Shown: positions 16,384 to 25,402, numbered from the stretch's first letter. The stretch: 35,702 nt of DNA from Oxalobacteraceae bacterium UBA6018 (GCA_002428015.1 DIZW01000132.1:1-35702); one strand, 5' to 3'. The notes: generated by a model not told the origin, from the sequence alone. Made by a program: numbers and translations.

Positions 16384-18693
16384 ATGCAAAACCTCCTCCA
16401 CAATCTCAATCCCGAACAACTGGCCGCCGTCACCCTGCCGCCGCAAAGCGCCCTGATCCTGGCCGGCGCCGGCTCGGGCAAGACGCGGGTGCTGACCACC
16501 CGCATCGCCTGGCTGATCCAGACCGGCCAGGTGTCGCCGTCCGGCATCATGGCCGTGACCTTTACCAACAAGGCGGCCAAGGAAATGCTGACCCGCCTGT
16601 CGGCCATGCTGCCGGTGAGCACGCGCGGGATGTGGATCGGCACCTTCCACGGGCTGTGCAACCGCCTGCTGCGCACCCATTTCCGCGACGCGGCCCTGCC
16701 CCAGACTTTCCAGATCCTCGATTCGCAAGACCAGCTGTCGATGATCAAGCGCCTGCTCAAGGCCAACAACATCGACGATGAAAAATATCCGGCCAAGAAC
16801 CTGATGTATTTCATCAACAACGCCAAGGACCAGGGCTTGCGCGCCAACCGGGTCGAGGCCCATGACCCGATCGAGCGCAAGTTCGTCGAGCTGTACGCGC
16901 TGTACGACGACCAGTGCCAGCGCGAAGGCGTGGTCGATTTCGCCGAACTGCTGCTGCGCGCGTTCGAGCTGCTCGAACGCAACGAGCCGCTGCGCACCCA
17001 TTACCAGCAGCGTTTCAAGCACATCCTGGTCGACGAGTTCCAGGACACCAACGACCTGCAATACAAGCTGCTCAAGCTGCTGGCGGGGCAGGGCGAGCGC
17101 TTCGGCGGCGCCCTGTTCGCCGTGGGCGACGACGACCAGAGCATCTACGCCTTCCGCGGGGCCAACGTGGGCAACATGGCCGCGTTCGAGCGCGAGTTCC
17201 GGGTCGAGAACCTGATCAAGCTCGAGCAGAACTACCGCTCCCACGGCCACATTCTCGACAGCGCCAACCAGCTCATCGCCAACAACGCCAACCGGCTCGG
17301 CAAGAACCTGCGCACCGACGCCGGCCACGGCGAGCCGGTGCGCATCTACGAAGCCTCGTCCGACCTGGAGGAAGCCCAGTGGCTGATCGAGGAAGCCAAG
17401 AGCCTGATCGCTGACGGCGCCGCGCGCAGCGACATCGCGGTGCTGTACCGCTCCAACGCGCAGTCGCGCGTGATCGAGCACGCGCTGTTCGCGGCCGGCA
17501 TCCCGTACACCGTCTATGGCGGCCAGCGCTACTTCCAGCGCGCCGAGGTCAAGCACGCGATCGCCTACCTGCAGCTGATGGACAACCCGCACAACGACTC
17601 GGCCTTCCTGCGCGTGGTCAACTTCCCCACGCGCGGCATCGGCATGCGTTCGATCGAACAATTGCAGGCCGCCGCCGAGCAGTACCGCGTCTCGCTGTAC
17701 GCGGCCGTGCCCTACGTGGCCGGCAAGTCCGGCTCGTCCCTGAACGGCTTCGTCAAGCTGATCGAAGGGGCGCGCTTTGAAACCCAGCAATTGGCCCTGC
17801 CCGAGATGGTGCGCGTGGTGCTCGAGGCCAGCGGCCTGCTGACCCACTACCAGAACGAGAAGGAAGGCGCCGACCGCATCGAGAACCTGGAGCAGATGGT
17901 CAACGCGGCCACCCAGTTCGTGCAGGAGGAAGGCTTCGGCCAGGGCGCCCCGGCCCACCTGGGCCCGCGCGCCGAGGCCCAGGCCGGCGCGCCCATCGTC
18001 AACGCGGACGGGCTCGAGGTGCTCGACGCCGACGCGCCCCTGCCGGCCGTGATGTCGCCGCTGTCGGCCTTCCTGTCGCACGCCTCGCTCGAAGCGGGCG
18101 ACGCCCAGGCCCAGGCCGGCCAGGACGCCATGCAGCTGATGACGGTGCACTCGGCCAAGGGCCTGGAATTCGACGCCGTCTTCATCACCGGCCTGGAGGA
18201 AGGCCTGTTCCCGCACGAGAGCAGCTCGCGCGAGAACGCCGGCGTGGACGAGGAGCGGCGCCTGATGTACGTGGCCATCACGCGCGCGCGCAAGCGCCTG
18301 TACATGAGCTTCACCCAGTCGCGCATGCTGCACGGCCAGACCCGCTACAACATGAAGTCGCGCTTCTTCGACGAGCTGCCCGAGGAGGCGCTCAAGTGGA
18401 TCTCGCCGCGCGTGCAGTCCCACTGGTTCGGCAACAACAAGAAGTCGGCCTGGGATGACGTCAAGTTCAGCGGCGGCTCCGACAACAAGATCGCCCAGCA
18501 GATCGCCCAGAAATCCACGGCCGGCCCCGGCTGGCGGATCGGCGAATCGGTGGCCCACGCCAAATTCGGCGAGGGCGTGATCGTCAACATCGAAGGCGCC
18601 GGCAGCAACGCGCGCGCCCAGATCAATTTCGGTAGCGCCGGGATGAAGATGCTGGACCTGTCGGTGGCCAAGCTCGAGCGCATGGCGCGCTAG
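16384..18693 (+). CDS. uvrD: ATP-dependent DNA helicase UvrD/PcrA (superfamily 1)
   Basis: 3'-5' DNA helicase acting in nucleotide excision repair, mismatch repair and removal of RecA filaments. It has 769 aa, against about 720 for the E. coli protein. Motifs in order: Q-motif LNPEQLAAV (residues 8-16), Walker A AGAGSGKT (27-34), motif Ia TFTNKAAKEM, Walker B DEFQD (217-221), motif III GDDDQSIYAFRGA, motif IV NYRS, motif V LMTVHSAKGLEFD and motif VI EERRLMYVAITRA. A Gly/Ala/Pro-rich insertion lies just before motif V. The C-terminal part (GWRIGESVAHAKFGEG ... LDLSVAKLER) is the RNA-polymerase/protein-interaction domain typical of PcrA/UvrD. It is read without a ribosome binding site from a TATAAT only 6 nt upstream. 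Confidence 0.97.
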   Translation: MQNLLHNLNPEQLAAVTLPPQSALILAGAGSGKTRVLTTRIAWLIQTGQVSPSGIMAVTFTNKAAKEMLTRLSAMLPVSTRGMWIGTFHGLCNRLLRTHFRDAALPQTFQILDSQDQLSMIKRLLKANNIDDEKYPAKNLMYFINNAKDQGLRANRVEAHDPIERKFVELYALYDDQCQREGVVDFAELLLRAFELLERNEPLRTHYQQRFKHILVDEFQDTNDLQYKLLKLLAGQGERFGGALFAVGDDDQSIYAFRGANVGNMAAFEREFRVENLIKLEQNYRSHGHILDSANQLIANNANRLGKNLRTDAGHGEPVRIYEASSDLEEAQWLIEEAKSLIADGAARSDIAVLYRSNAQSRVIEHALFAAGIPYTVYGGQRYFQRAEVKHAIAYLQLMDNPHNDSAFLRVVNFPTRGIGMRSIEQLQAAAEQYRVSLYAAVPYVAGKSGSSLNGFVKLIEGARFETQQLALPEMVRVVLEASGLLTHYQNEKEGADRIENLEQMVNAATQFVQEEGFGQGAPAHLGPRAEAQAGAPIVNADGLEVLDADAPLPAVMSPLSAFLSHASLEAGDAQAQAGQDAMQLMTVHSAKGLEFDAVFITGLEEGLFPHESSSRENAGVDEERRLMYVAITRARKRLYMSFTQSRMLHGQTRYNMKSRFFDELPEEALKWISPRVQSHWFGNNKKSAWDDVKFSGGSDNKIAQQIAQKSTAGPGWRIGESVAHAKFGEGVIVNIEGAGSNARAQINFGSAGMKMLDLSVAKLERMAR

Positions 18694-18727
18694 TTAGGGG
18701 CGCGCCTGCCGCCGGGTGGGGCAGTGT

Positions 18728-19480
18728 TCAGGGCTTCGGCTCGGGCAGGCCGAAAATCTGGCGGTAGGCGGCGTAGATCGCGCATTGCAGCAGCAGCACG
18801 AACAGCAGCACCACCCACATCACCACGGCGCGCGCGGCCGCGCCGAAGCCGAGCAGGACGCTCGCGGCCATCCCGACGCTGAAAAAGGCGCCGCACCACG
18901 CCAGCAGCATGGTGCCGAACGCGCGCTTGGCGCCGAGCACGGCGAACACGCTGTAGAAGGTGGCCTTGCCGGGGCTCATCTTCTGCCAGTAGGTCAGGGG
19001 CGCGGCGAAGCACATCGCCATCAGCGCCAGCATCTCCAGCGCGAAGACCAGCAGCATCGCCCACAGGTCGGAGGGGGAGAGCGCCGGCGGGTGGCGCGGG
19101 TCCATGGGCGCCGCCACGGTGCGCCAGAAATTGGGGTCCACGGTGACGCGCGTGAGCACGGTCAGCAGCACCGCGATGGCCAGGTACACGAGGCCCAGCT
19201 TGCACAGGGCGCGCACGGCCGGCATCCGGAAGCCCGTCGCCAGCACCGACAGGTGCACGCGCCGGCCCTGGTCGATCTCGGTGCAGGCTTGCAGCACGGC
19301 CATGCTGAACGAGGGGATCAGCACCATCGCGATCAAGGGCCCCACCACCGGCACGGCGCTGATCAGCAGGCTGGCGATCAGGTTGGCGAACAGCAGCGTG
19401 GTCAGGACACCGGGCTGGGCGCGGAACAGGCCGGCGCCGGCCTTGAGCCAGTGCCAGCCGGTGCGGGCGGGAAGGCTCAT
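18728..19480 (-). CDS. BPSS1780-family integral membrane protein
   Basis: 250-aa inner-membrane protein with about six hydrophobic segments (for example VLTTLLFANLIASLLISAV, then GLVYLAIAVLLTVLT, and MWVVLLFVLLLQCAIYAAY). The N-terminus GWHWLKAGAGLFRAQPG is the recognisable start of this betaproteobacterial family, whose function is not known. The ATG overlaps the stop codon of the homoserine kinase gene by 4 nt (ATGA), so it is translated from the same message. The conserved pairing with thrB and the DUF2782 gene is why I am confident of the family. Confidence 0.85.
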   Translation of the reverse strand: MSLPARTGWHWLKAGAGLFRAQPGVLTTLLFANLIASLLISAVPVVGPLIAMVLIPSFSMAVLQACTEIDQGRRVHLSVLATGFRMPAVRALCKLGLVYLAIAVLLTVLTRVTVDPNFWRTVAAPMDPRHPPALSPSDLWAMLLVFALEMLALMAMCFAAPLTYWQKMSPGKATFYSVFAVLGAKRAFGTMLLAWCGAFFSVGMAASVLLGFGAAARAVVMWVVLLFVLLLQCAIYAAYRQIFGLPEPKP

Positions 19481-20436
19481 CCGAACAACCGTGGCGCGCT
19501 GTGGGCGATGCGCTCGCGCAGGATGCGTTCGAAGTGGACCGGATCGTGCGGGGTCAGCATTTCAGCGGCGCGCGGCTGGTGGAAGTCGTACAGGCGCGAC
19601 AGCCAGAAGCGCAGCGCGGCCGCGCGCAGCATCGGCTGCCAGGCCAGCTGCTCGGCCTCGGTGAACGGGCGCACCGCGTGGTAGGCGTCGAGCAGGGCGC
19701 GCACGCGCGCCGGGTCGAGCCGGCCGGTGCCCAGGTCGATGCACCAGTCGTTGACGGTCACGGCCACGTCGAACAGCCAGGTGTCGCAGCCGGCAAAGTA
19801 GAAGTCGAAAAAGCCGGTCAGGCGCTCGCCGTCGAACATCACGTTGTTGCGGAACAGGTCGGCGTGGACCGGGCCCTGGGCCAGGGCGCGGTAGGTGTCG
19901 CCGGCGGCGAACTCGGTCTGGAAGGCCATCTCGGCGCGCAGCAGCGCCGCCTCGTCCTGGCCCAGGTAGGGCAGCACTTGCGGAGTGGTCTCGGTCCACC
20001 ACGGCAGGGCGCGCAGGTTGGGCTGATGCATGGGGAAGTCGCGCGCGGCCAGGTGCATGCGGGCCAGCATGGCGCCCACGGCGGCGCAGTGCACCGGCCG
20101 CGGGTCCAGCTGCGAATGGCCTTCGAGCTTGCTGACGATGGCGGCCGGCTTGCCGTGCAGGGGGACGACCAGCTCGCCACTGGCGTTGGCGACCGGCGCC
20201 GGCACCAGCACGCCGTGCTCGGCCAGGTGGCGCATCAGGTTCAGGTAGAAGGGCAACTGCTCGAAACCGAGGTTCTCGAAGATCGTCAGCACGTACTGGC
20301 CGCGCTCGGTCGTGATGAAGAAATTGCTGTTTTCGATGCCGGAGGCGATGCCCTTGATTGCCTCGGCCTTACCTAAAGGGAACTGCTTGAGCCAGGGTGC
20401 GAGGTCATCCAGGCTAACCGCGGTAAAAACTGCCAT
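19477..20436 (-). CDS. thrB: Homoserine kinase (choline-kinase-like type)
   Basis: Phosphorylates L-homoserine in threonine biosynthesis. This 319-aa protein belongs to the aminoglycoside-phosphotransferase/choline-kinase fold used as homoserine kinase by Pseudomonas and Burkholderiales, not the GHMP fold of E. coli ThrB. Visible are the family start MAVFTAVSLDDLAPWLKQF, the nucleotide-binding strands GIENSNFFITTERGQYVLTI, the catalytic loop VHADLFRNNVMF (HxDxxxxN) and the metal-binding FFDFYFAGCD. It lies downstream of the DUF2782 gene and is translationally coupled to the membrane-protein gene. No clear ribosome site precedes the ATG. Confidence 0.93.
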   Translation of the reverse strand: MAVFTAVSLDDLAPWLKQFPLGKAEAIKGIASGIENSNFFITTERGQYVLTIFENLGFEQLPFYLNLMRHLAEHGVLVPAPVANASGELVVPLHGKPAAIVSKLEGHSQLDPRPVHCAAVGAMLARMHLAARDFPMHQPNLRALPWWTETTPQVLPYLGQDEAALLRAEMAFQTEFAAGDTYRALAQGPVHADLFRNNVMFDGERLTGFFDFYFAGCDTWLFDVAVTVNDWCIDLGTGRLDPARVRALLDAYHAVRPFTEAEQLAWQPMLRAAALRFWLSRLYDFHQPRAAEMLTPHDPVHFERILRERIAHSAPRLFG

Positions 20437-20499
20437 GTGAAAGCGAAAGTGGAAAAAGGGTGATCGGTGGCCGCGCGCGGTCGAGCGGCGTGCGGACGT

Positions 20500-20919
20500 T
20501 TATTTGGCCGGCGGCGGCGGCGGGGGTACCGGCGCTTGCTGTGGCAGGTCTTCCTTGGAGGTCTTCTTCTTTTTGTTCAAGTCGAATTCCAGGACTGTCC
20601 ATTGCGGCGCGCGGATGCCATTGCTGACCACGTCGCCCGGCTGGGCATTGCCGGCGGGGGTATTCGGTTTCATGGTGTAGACGCTCTTGCCGCTCTTGAC
20701 CTTCGCCTCGGTGACGCGGCCGCCTTCCTTCTTCTCGGTGATCTTGTGGTCGCCCGTTTTTGGCGGGGTCACGGTGATCGGCGTGTCGCTGCCTTCTTCG
20801 ATGCGCTCGAGCTTGGGCGGCGCCGCGCTCGGCGTTGGCTGGGCCAGCGCCAGGCCGGCCTGCGCGAGCAGGCAGACGGACAGGAATTTCCACAGGGAGG
20901 ATATGCGCAGCGTGTTCAT
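20500..20919 (-). CDS. DUF2782-family exported protein with Pro-rich C-terminus
   Basis: 139-aa protein. The N-terminus (residues 1-27, SLWKFLSVCLLAQAGLALAQ) is a signal peptide. The middle (about 50-120: GSDTPITVTPPKT ... TEAKVKSGKSVYTMKP) matches the small DUF2782 family regularly found between polA and thrB in Betaproteobacteria. The protein ends with Lys-rich and poly-Pro segments (KKKKTSKEDLPQQAPVPPPP), which are low-complexity. I chose the ATG at 20919 because AAGG lies just before it; an in-frame ATG at 20931 has no ribosome site and would be only about 5 nt from the predicted transcription start. Its function is unknown. Confidence 0.82.
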   Translation of the reverse strand: MNTLRISSLWKFLSVCLLAQAGLALAQPTPSAAPPKLERIEEGSDTPITVTPPKTGDHKITEKKEGGRVTEAKVKSGKSVYTMKPNTPAGNAQPGDVVSNGIRAPQWTVLEFDLNKKKKTSKEDLPQQAPVPPPPPPAK

Positions 20920-20943
20920 GGTCGCCTTCATTTTGTTTGGTAC

Positions 20944-20949
20944 ATTGTA
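20944..20949 (-). promoter_or_regulatory. Promoter of the DUF2782-thrB operon, -10 box
   Basis: TACAAT reads leftward here, with TTCACA at 20969-20974 as a possible -35 (19-nt spacer, longer than ideal). It is divergent from the polA promoter about 125 nt away. Transcription would start near 20936. Confidence 0.45.
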
Positions 20950-21073
20950 ACAAACACCCGCGCCGCCTGTGAAAATTCACCGATATTTGCGCGTGCCGCC
21001 GCCACAGCGGCCGGGCTGGCCGCGCGGGGTGAAAAGCGCGCCGCCGCCCCCGCATGGGAAAGGCGGCCGATTC

Positions 21074-21082
21074 TGCGATAAT
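21074..21082 (+). promoter_or_regulatory. polA promoter, extended -10
   Basis: TGCGATAAT is an extended -10 element (TG, one base, GATAAT). Transcription would start near 21090, about 45 nt before the polA ATG. A -35 match is not evident in the GC-rich upstream DNA. Confidence 0.5.
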
Positions 21083-21134
21083 CTGGCCTGCGACCGCGCT
21101 CCGCTGTTTCTGCCCATTACTCTTCTTTGGCACT

Positions 21135-23891
21135 ATGCAAAATACCCTGTTGTTAGTCGACGGTTCCAGCTACCTGTACCGTGCATTTCACGCGCTGCCC
21201 GACCTGCGCAGCCCCGACGGCCATCCCACCGGCGCCATGCACGGCATGGTCAACATGCTGCGCCGCCTGCGCCAGGACTACCCGGCCGCCTACATCGCCT
21301 GCGTGTTCGACGCCAAGGGCAAGACCTTCCGCGACGACATGTATCCCGACTATAAGGCCACGCGCGCGTCCATGCCGGACGACCTGCGCCTGCAGATCGA
21401 GCCGATCCACGAGGCGGTGCGCCACATGGGCTGGCCGATCCTGATGGTGGACGGGGTCGAGGCGGACGACGTGATCGGCACCCTGTCGGTGCGCGCCAGC
21501 GAACTGGGCATGAACACCGTGGTGTCCACCGGCGACAAGGACCTGGCGCAACTGGTCAACGACAAGGTCACCCTGATCAACACCATGACCGACGAAAAGC
21601 TCGACGAGGCCGGCGTGCTGGCCAAGTTCGGCGTGCCGCCCAACCGCATCATCGACTACCTGACCCTGATCGGGGACACGGTCGACAACATTCCCGGCGT
21701 GAACAAGTGCGGTCCCAAGACGGCGCTCAAGTGGCTCAGCCAGCACGGCAGCCTGGAGGGGGTGATCCAGAACGCGCACAGCATCGGCGGCGCGGTGGGC
21801 GAGAACCTGCGCCAGGCGCTCGACTGGCTGCCCCAGGGGCGCAGCCTGATCACCGTCAAGACCGACTGCGACCTGTCGGCGCACATGGTGTCCATCTCCG
21901 ACAGCCTGGTGGCCCAGCCGGAGAACAAGGAGGGCCTGCGCGCCTTCTTCGAGCGTTACGGCTTCAAGACCCTGCTGCGTGAAATCACCCAGCGCGACGA
22001 CGAAGGCGCGCCGCGCGGCCTGCTCAATTCGCCCGAGGGCGAGGCCATGGGCGGCTTGTTCCCCGGCGCGGTCATCCCGGTCATCAAGGGCGAGTACGAG
22101 ACCATCGCCACCGAGGCCGACCTGGCGCGCTGGCTGGCGCTGATCGACGCGGCCGAGCTGACCTCGCTCGACACCGAAACCACCTCGCTGGACCCGATGA
22201 CGGCCCAGATGGTGGGCATCTCGCTCAGCGTGGAAGCGGGCAAGGGCGCCTACATCCCGGTGGCGCACCGCTACGCCGGGGTGCCGCTGCAACTGACGCG
22301 CGACTACGTGCTCGAGCAGATGAAAGCCTGGCTGGAAGACCCTGCCAAGCCCAAGGTGGGCCAGAACCTCAAGTACGACTGCCACATCTTCGCCAACCAC
22401 GGCGTGACCGTGCGCGGGATCGCCCACGACACCCTGCTGCAATCCTACGTGTTCGAGTCGCACAAGCCGCACGACATGGACAGCATGGCGCTGCGCCACC
22501 TGGGCTACACCACCATCCCCTACACCGAGGTGTGCGGCAAGGGCGCCGGCCAGATCTGCTTCGACCAGGTCGAGCTGGCGCGCGCCACCGAGTACGCGGC
22601 CGAGGATTCCGACATCACCCTGCGCCTGCACCAGGCCATGAAAGGCCATGTCGAGAACGACGCGAGGCTGAACTACATCTACCGCGACATCGAGCTGCCG
22701 ACCTCGGTCGTGCTGCAGAAGATCGAGCGCAACGGCGTGTTGATCGACGCCGAGCTGCTGGCGGCCCAGTCGCGCGAGCTGGGCGCGCGCATCGTCGAAC
22801 TCGAGCACCAGGCCTACGAGCTGGCCGGCGGCCCGTTCAACCTCGGCTCGCCCAAGCAGATCGGCGAGATTTTCTTCGGCAAGCTGCAACTGCCGGTGGT
22901 CAAGAAGACGCCCTCGGGCGCGCCCTCGACCGACGAGGAAGTGCTGCAGAAGCTGGCCGAGGACTTCCCGCTGCCCAAGATCCTGCTGGAATACCGCGGC
23001 ATGTCCAAGCTCAAGAGCACCTACACCGACAAGCTGCCCAAGATGGTCAACCGCGACACCGGGCGCGTGCACACCAACTACGCCCAGGCGGTGGCGGTGA
23101 CGGGACGCCTGTCGTCGAACGAGCCGAACCTGCAGAACATCCCGATCCGCACCAGCGAGGGGCGGCGCATCCGCGAAGCCTTCATCGCCGGGCCGGGCAA
23201 CGTGATCGTCTCGGCCGACTATTCCCAGATCGAGCTGCGCATCATGGCCCACATTTCGGGCGACGAGGCGATGCTGCGCGCCTTCGCCGAGGGCGAGGAC
23301 ATCCACCGCGCCACCGCCGCCGAGATCTTCGGCCTGGCCCCGGGCGAGGTCCAGAGCGAGCAGCGCCGCTACGCCAAGGTGATCAACTTCGGCCTGATCT
23401 ACGGCATGAGCGCGTTCGGCCTGGCCGGCAACCTGGGCATCGAGCGCGCCGCCGCGCAAAGCTACATCGACAAATATTTCGCGCGCTTTTCCGGCGTGCG
23501 CCAGTACATGGAAGACACCCGCCTGCAGGCCAAGGCGCGCGGCTACGTGGAAACCGTGTTCGGACGGCGCCTGTGGCTGCCCGAGATCAACTCCCCCAAC
23601 GGCCCGCGCCGCCAGGGCGCCGAACGGGCCGCGATCAACGCGCCCATGCAGGGCACCGCCGCCGACCTGATCAAGCTGGCCATGATCGCCGTCCAGGGCT
23701 GGCTCGAGAGCGCCCAGCTGGGCACGCGCATGATCATGCAGGTCCACGACGAGCTGGTGCTGGAGGTGCCGCACAGCGAACTGGAGCTGGTCAAGCTGCA
23801 GCTGCCGGCCCTGATGGCGGGGGTGGCGGCGCTCAAGGTGCCGCTGCTGGCTGAGGTCGGTGTGGGCCCGAACTGGGAGCAGGCGCACTGA
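21135..23891 (+). CDS. polA: DNA polymerase I
   Basis: 918-aa repair and Okazaki-fragment-processing polymerase with all three domains. The 5' nuclease domain (about 1-300) begins TLLLVDGSSYLYRAFHALP and holds CVFDAKGKTFRDDMYPDYK and VSTGDKDLAQLV. The 3'-5' exonuclease domain (about 340-540) retains acidic residues (SLDTETTSLDPM, NLKYDCHIF, YAAEDSDIT), so proofreading is probably active. The polymerase domain has motif A (VSADYSQIELRIMAHISGD), motif B (RRYAKVINFGLIYGMSAFG) and motif C (MQVHDELVLEV). I chose the ATG at 21135 by homology of the N-terminus; no good ribosome site precedes it. The upstream DUF2782/thrB genes are divergent. Confidence 0.98.
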   Translation: MQNTLLLVDGSSYLYRAFHALPDLRSPDGHPTGAMHGMVNMLRRLRQDYPAAYIACVFDAKGKTFRDDMYPDYKATRASMPDDLRLQIEPIHEAVRHMGWPILMVDGVEADDVIGTLSVRASELGMNTVVSTGDKDLAQLVNDKVTLINTMTDEKLDEAGVLAKFGVPPNRIIDYLTLIGDTVDNIPGVNKCGPKTALKWLSQHGSLEGVIQNAHSIGGAVGENLRQALDWLPQGRSLITVKTDCDLSAHMVSISDSLVAQPENKEGLRAFFERYGFKTLLREITQRDDEGAPRGLLNSPEGEAMGGLFPGAVIPVIKGEYETIATEADLARWLALIDAAELTSLDTETTSLDPMTAQMVGISLSVEAGKGAYIPVAHRYAGVPLQLTRDYVLEQMKAWLEDPAKPKVGQNLKYDCHIFANHGVTVRGIAHDTLLQSYVFESHKPHDMDSMALRHLGYTTIPYTEVCGKGAGQICFDQVELARATEYAAEDSDITLRLHQAMKGHVENDARLNYIYRDIELPTSVVLQKIERNGVLIDAELLAAQSRELGARIVELEHQAYELAGGPFNLGSPKQIGEIFFGKLQLPVVKKTPSGAPSTDEEVLQKLAEDFPLPKILLEYRGMSKLKSTYTDKLPKMVNRDTGRVHTNYAQAVAVTGRLSSNEPNLQNIPIRTSEGRRIREAFIAGPGNVIVSADYSQIELRIMAHISGDEAMLRAFAEGEDIHRATAAEIFGLAPGEVQSEQRRYAKVINFGLIYGMSAFGLAGNLGIERAAAQSYIDKYFARFSGVRQYMEDTRLQAKARGYVETVFGRRLWLPEINSPNGPRRQGAERAAINAPMQGTAADLIKLAMIAVQGWLESAQLGTRMIMQVHDELVLEVPHSELELVKLQLPALMAGVAALKVPLLAEVGVGPNWEQAH

Positions 23892-23920
23892 GTTGAAGCC
23901 GCCCATTGATGTTGCCTTTG

Positions 23921-23959
23921 AACAACAATTTGCTGCCTAAGTTGTAAGCAATTGTTGTT
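23921..23959. repeat. AT-rich inverted repeat (hairpin) downstream of polA
   Basis: AACAACAATTTGCT (23921-23934) and AGCAATTGTTGTT (23947-23959) pair over 13 bp with one bulged T, around a 12-nt loop. It lies 29 nt after the polA stop codon and just before the lipoprotein promoter region. With no GC-rich stem or following T-run it is a poor Rho-independent terminator, so an operator or an RNA-processing hairpin is as likely. Confidence 0.5.
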
Positions 23960-23981
23960 GTGTGAACTAGCTAACATAAAA
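23952..23981 (+). promoter_or_regulatory. Possible promoter of the DUF4382 lipoprotein gene
   Basis: TTGTTG (23952-23957), an 18-nt spacer and CATAAA (23976-23981) form a weak sigma-70 match. The -35 part overlaps the right arm of the hairpin at 23921-23959, which would let a factor bound there act as a repressor. An alternative -10, TAACAT, is at 23972-23977. Confidence 0.35.
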
Positions 23982-24064
23982 GTTCCTAGCGGAAACGTAG
24001 ACTGTGCTTACAGCCTGTACCACAGCTGTCTGCATGCGAATACACACACTCAAAGAGGCACCAC

Positions 24065-25285
24065 ATGAAAACGACATTGACCTACATCGCTCTGGCAACG
24101 AGCGCCACCATCGCCGCAACCGCCCTGGTCGCTTGCGGCGGCGGTGGCGGCAGCAGCGCCGGTTCCACCCCCACCCCAGCCAATGGCAGCCTATCGGTCG
24201 CGCTGACCGACGCGCCGGCCTGCGGCTTCGACGCGGTCAACGTCACCGTCAACAAGGTGCGCGTGAACCAGAGCGCGACCGCGGCCGACACCGACGGCGG
24301 TTGGACCGACATCACCCTGTCGCCGGCGCGCAAGATCGACCTGCTCAAGCTGTCCAATGGCGTGCTCGACACGCTCGGCCAGACGCCGCTGGCGCCTGGC
24401 CACTACAGCCAGTTGCGCCTGGTGCTCGACGCCAACACCAGCGGTGCCATGGCCAACAGCGTAATCCCGACCGGCAGCGCGAACGAAGTGAGCCTGGATA
24501 CGCCGAGCGCGGTCCAAAGCGGCATCAAGCTCGTCAATGAATTCGACGTGGTGGCCGGCCAGCGCGTCGACCTGGTGCTCGACTTCGACGCCTGCAAGTC
24601 CATCGTCACGCGCGGCAAGAACGGCTACGCCTTGAAGCCTGTGGTCAAGGTCGTGCCGACCGCGGTCAACGGCATCGAAGGCTTCGTCAGCCCCGCGCTG
24701 CTGCCTAGCCACGTGCTCGTGAGCGCCCAGCAGAACGGCGTCATCGTCGCCACCTCGGCGCCCAACGCCACCACCGGCGAATTCAACCTGTCGCACCTGC
24801 CGGCCGGTAACTACGACGTCGTCATCACGGCCGACAACCGCGCCGCCGCCGTCGTCTCGACCGTACCCGTGACGGCCACCGGCACCACCGCGCTGAGCAC
24901 CGCGGCCGCGCCGCTCACCCTGGGCGTCAGCGCCATGGGCAGCATCAGCGGGCTGGCCACCCTGGCACCGGTCAGCGCCACCGAAGCGGTGTATGTCAGC
25001 GCCAAGCAGAGCTTCGCCGCCGGCCCGACCGTGACCATCAAGTACCAGGGCGCCGACCTGGCCACCGGGACCTACACGATCGCCAACCTGCCAGTGGCCG
25101 CGCCCGGTTATGCCGTCTACAGCGCCACCTTGCCGCTGGTGTTCGCCGCCAGCACCACCACCACCCCGGGCACCGGCAAGTACCGCGTAGACGCTGCCGC
25201 CACCGGCTACACCGCCAAGTCGATCGCCCTGGTCGACATCAGCGTCGCCAACCAGGCCAACGTGAACTTCACGCTGGTGCCGTAA
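24065..25285 (+). CDS. DUF4382 domain-containing lipoprotein
   Basis: 406-aa exported lipoprotein. The signal peptide ends in lipobox LVAC with Cys24, followed by a Gly/Ser/Pro linker. Residues about 41-195 fit DUF4382: GSLSVALTDAPACGFDAVNV, TVNKVRV, then IDLLKLSNGVLDTLGQTPL and HYSQLRLVLD. The rest (about 205-406) looks like two beta-sandwich repeats of the carboxypeptidase-regulatory or DUF4382-associated kind (FNLSHLPAGNYDVVITADN and YTIANLPVAAPGY). The role is unknown; surface or periplasmic binding is possible. AAAGAGGCACC precedes the ATG. Codon use matches the neighbours. Confidence 0.88.
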   Translation: MKTTLTYIALATSATIAATALVACGGGGGSSAGSTPTPANGSLSVALTDAPACGFDAVNVTVNKVRVNQSATAADTDGGWTDITLSPARKIDLLKLSNGVLDTLGQTPLAPGHYSQLRLVLDANTSGAMANSVIPTGSANEVSLDTPSAVQSGIKLVNEFDVVAGQRVDLVLDFDACKSIVTRGKNGYALKPVVKVVPTAVNGIEGFVSPALLPSHVLVSAQQNGVIVATSAPNATTGEFNLSHLPAGNYDVVITADNRAAAVVSTVPVTATGTTALSTAAAPLTLGVSAMGSISGLATLAPVSATEAVYVSAKQSFAAGPTVTIKYQGADLATGTYTIANLPVAAPGYAVYSATLPLVFAASTTTTPGTGKYRVDAAATGYTAKSIALVDISVANQANVNFTLVP

Positions 25286-25296
25286 GACTAGGCATG

Positions 25297-25338
25297 CGCC
25301 CAGGCAGGGCAGGCCACCCGGCCCGCGCCGCCTGGGCG
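25297..25338 (+). terminator. Possible terminator after the DUF4382 gene
   Basis: CGCCCAGGC (25297-25305) and GCCTGGGCG (25330-25338) are perfect 9-bp inverted arms around a 24-nt GC-rich loop, 12 nt after the stop codon. Only TT follows, so this is at best an imperfect Rho-independent terminator. Confidence 0.35.
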
Positions 25339-25387
25339 TTGCAGCATGCCGGACGGTAGGCGCCTCGGACCTGCCCGCCTGAACTGG

Positions 25388-25393
25388 TATAAT
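25388..25393 (+). promoter_or_regulatory. Promoter of the riboswitch-controlled transporter, -10 box
   Basis: A perfect TATAAT lies about 10 nt before the start of the riboswitch, placing transcription start near 25400. The -35 region (around 25365, TCGGAC) is poor. Confidence 0.6.
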
Positions 25394-25402
25394 CGCCGTG
25401 TT

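Noticed and set aside
15646..18558. 970-codon open frame on the minus strand opposite uvrD
   Set aside because: It is the antisense shadow of uvrD in high-GC DNA; its translation is low-complexity (His, Val, Gly, Ala rich) with no family motif, while the plus strand has every UvrD motif.
21153..23906. 917-codon open frame opposite polA
   Set aside because: Antisense shadow of polA; composition is typical of reverse-complement reading of GC-rich codons and no domain is recognisable.
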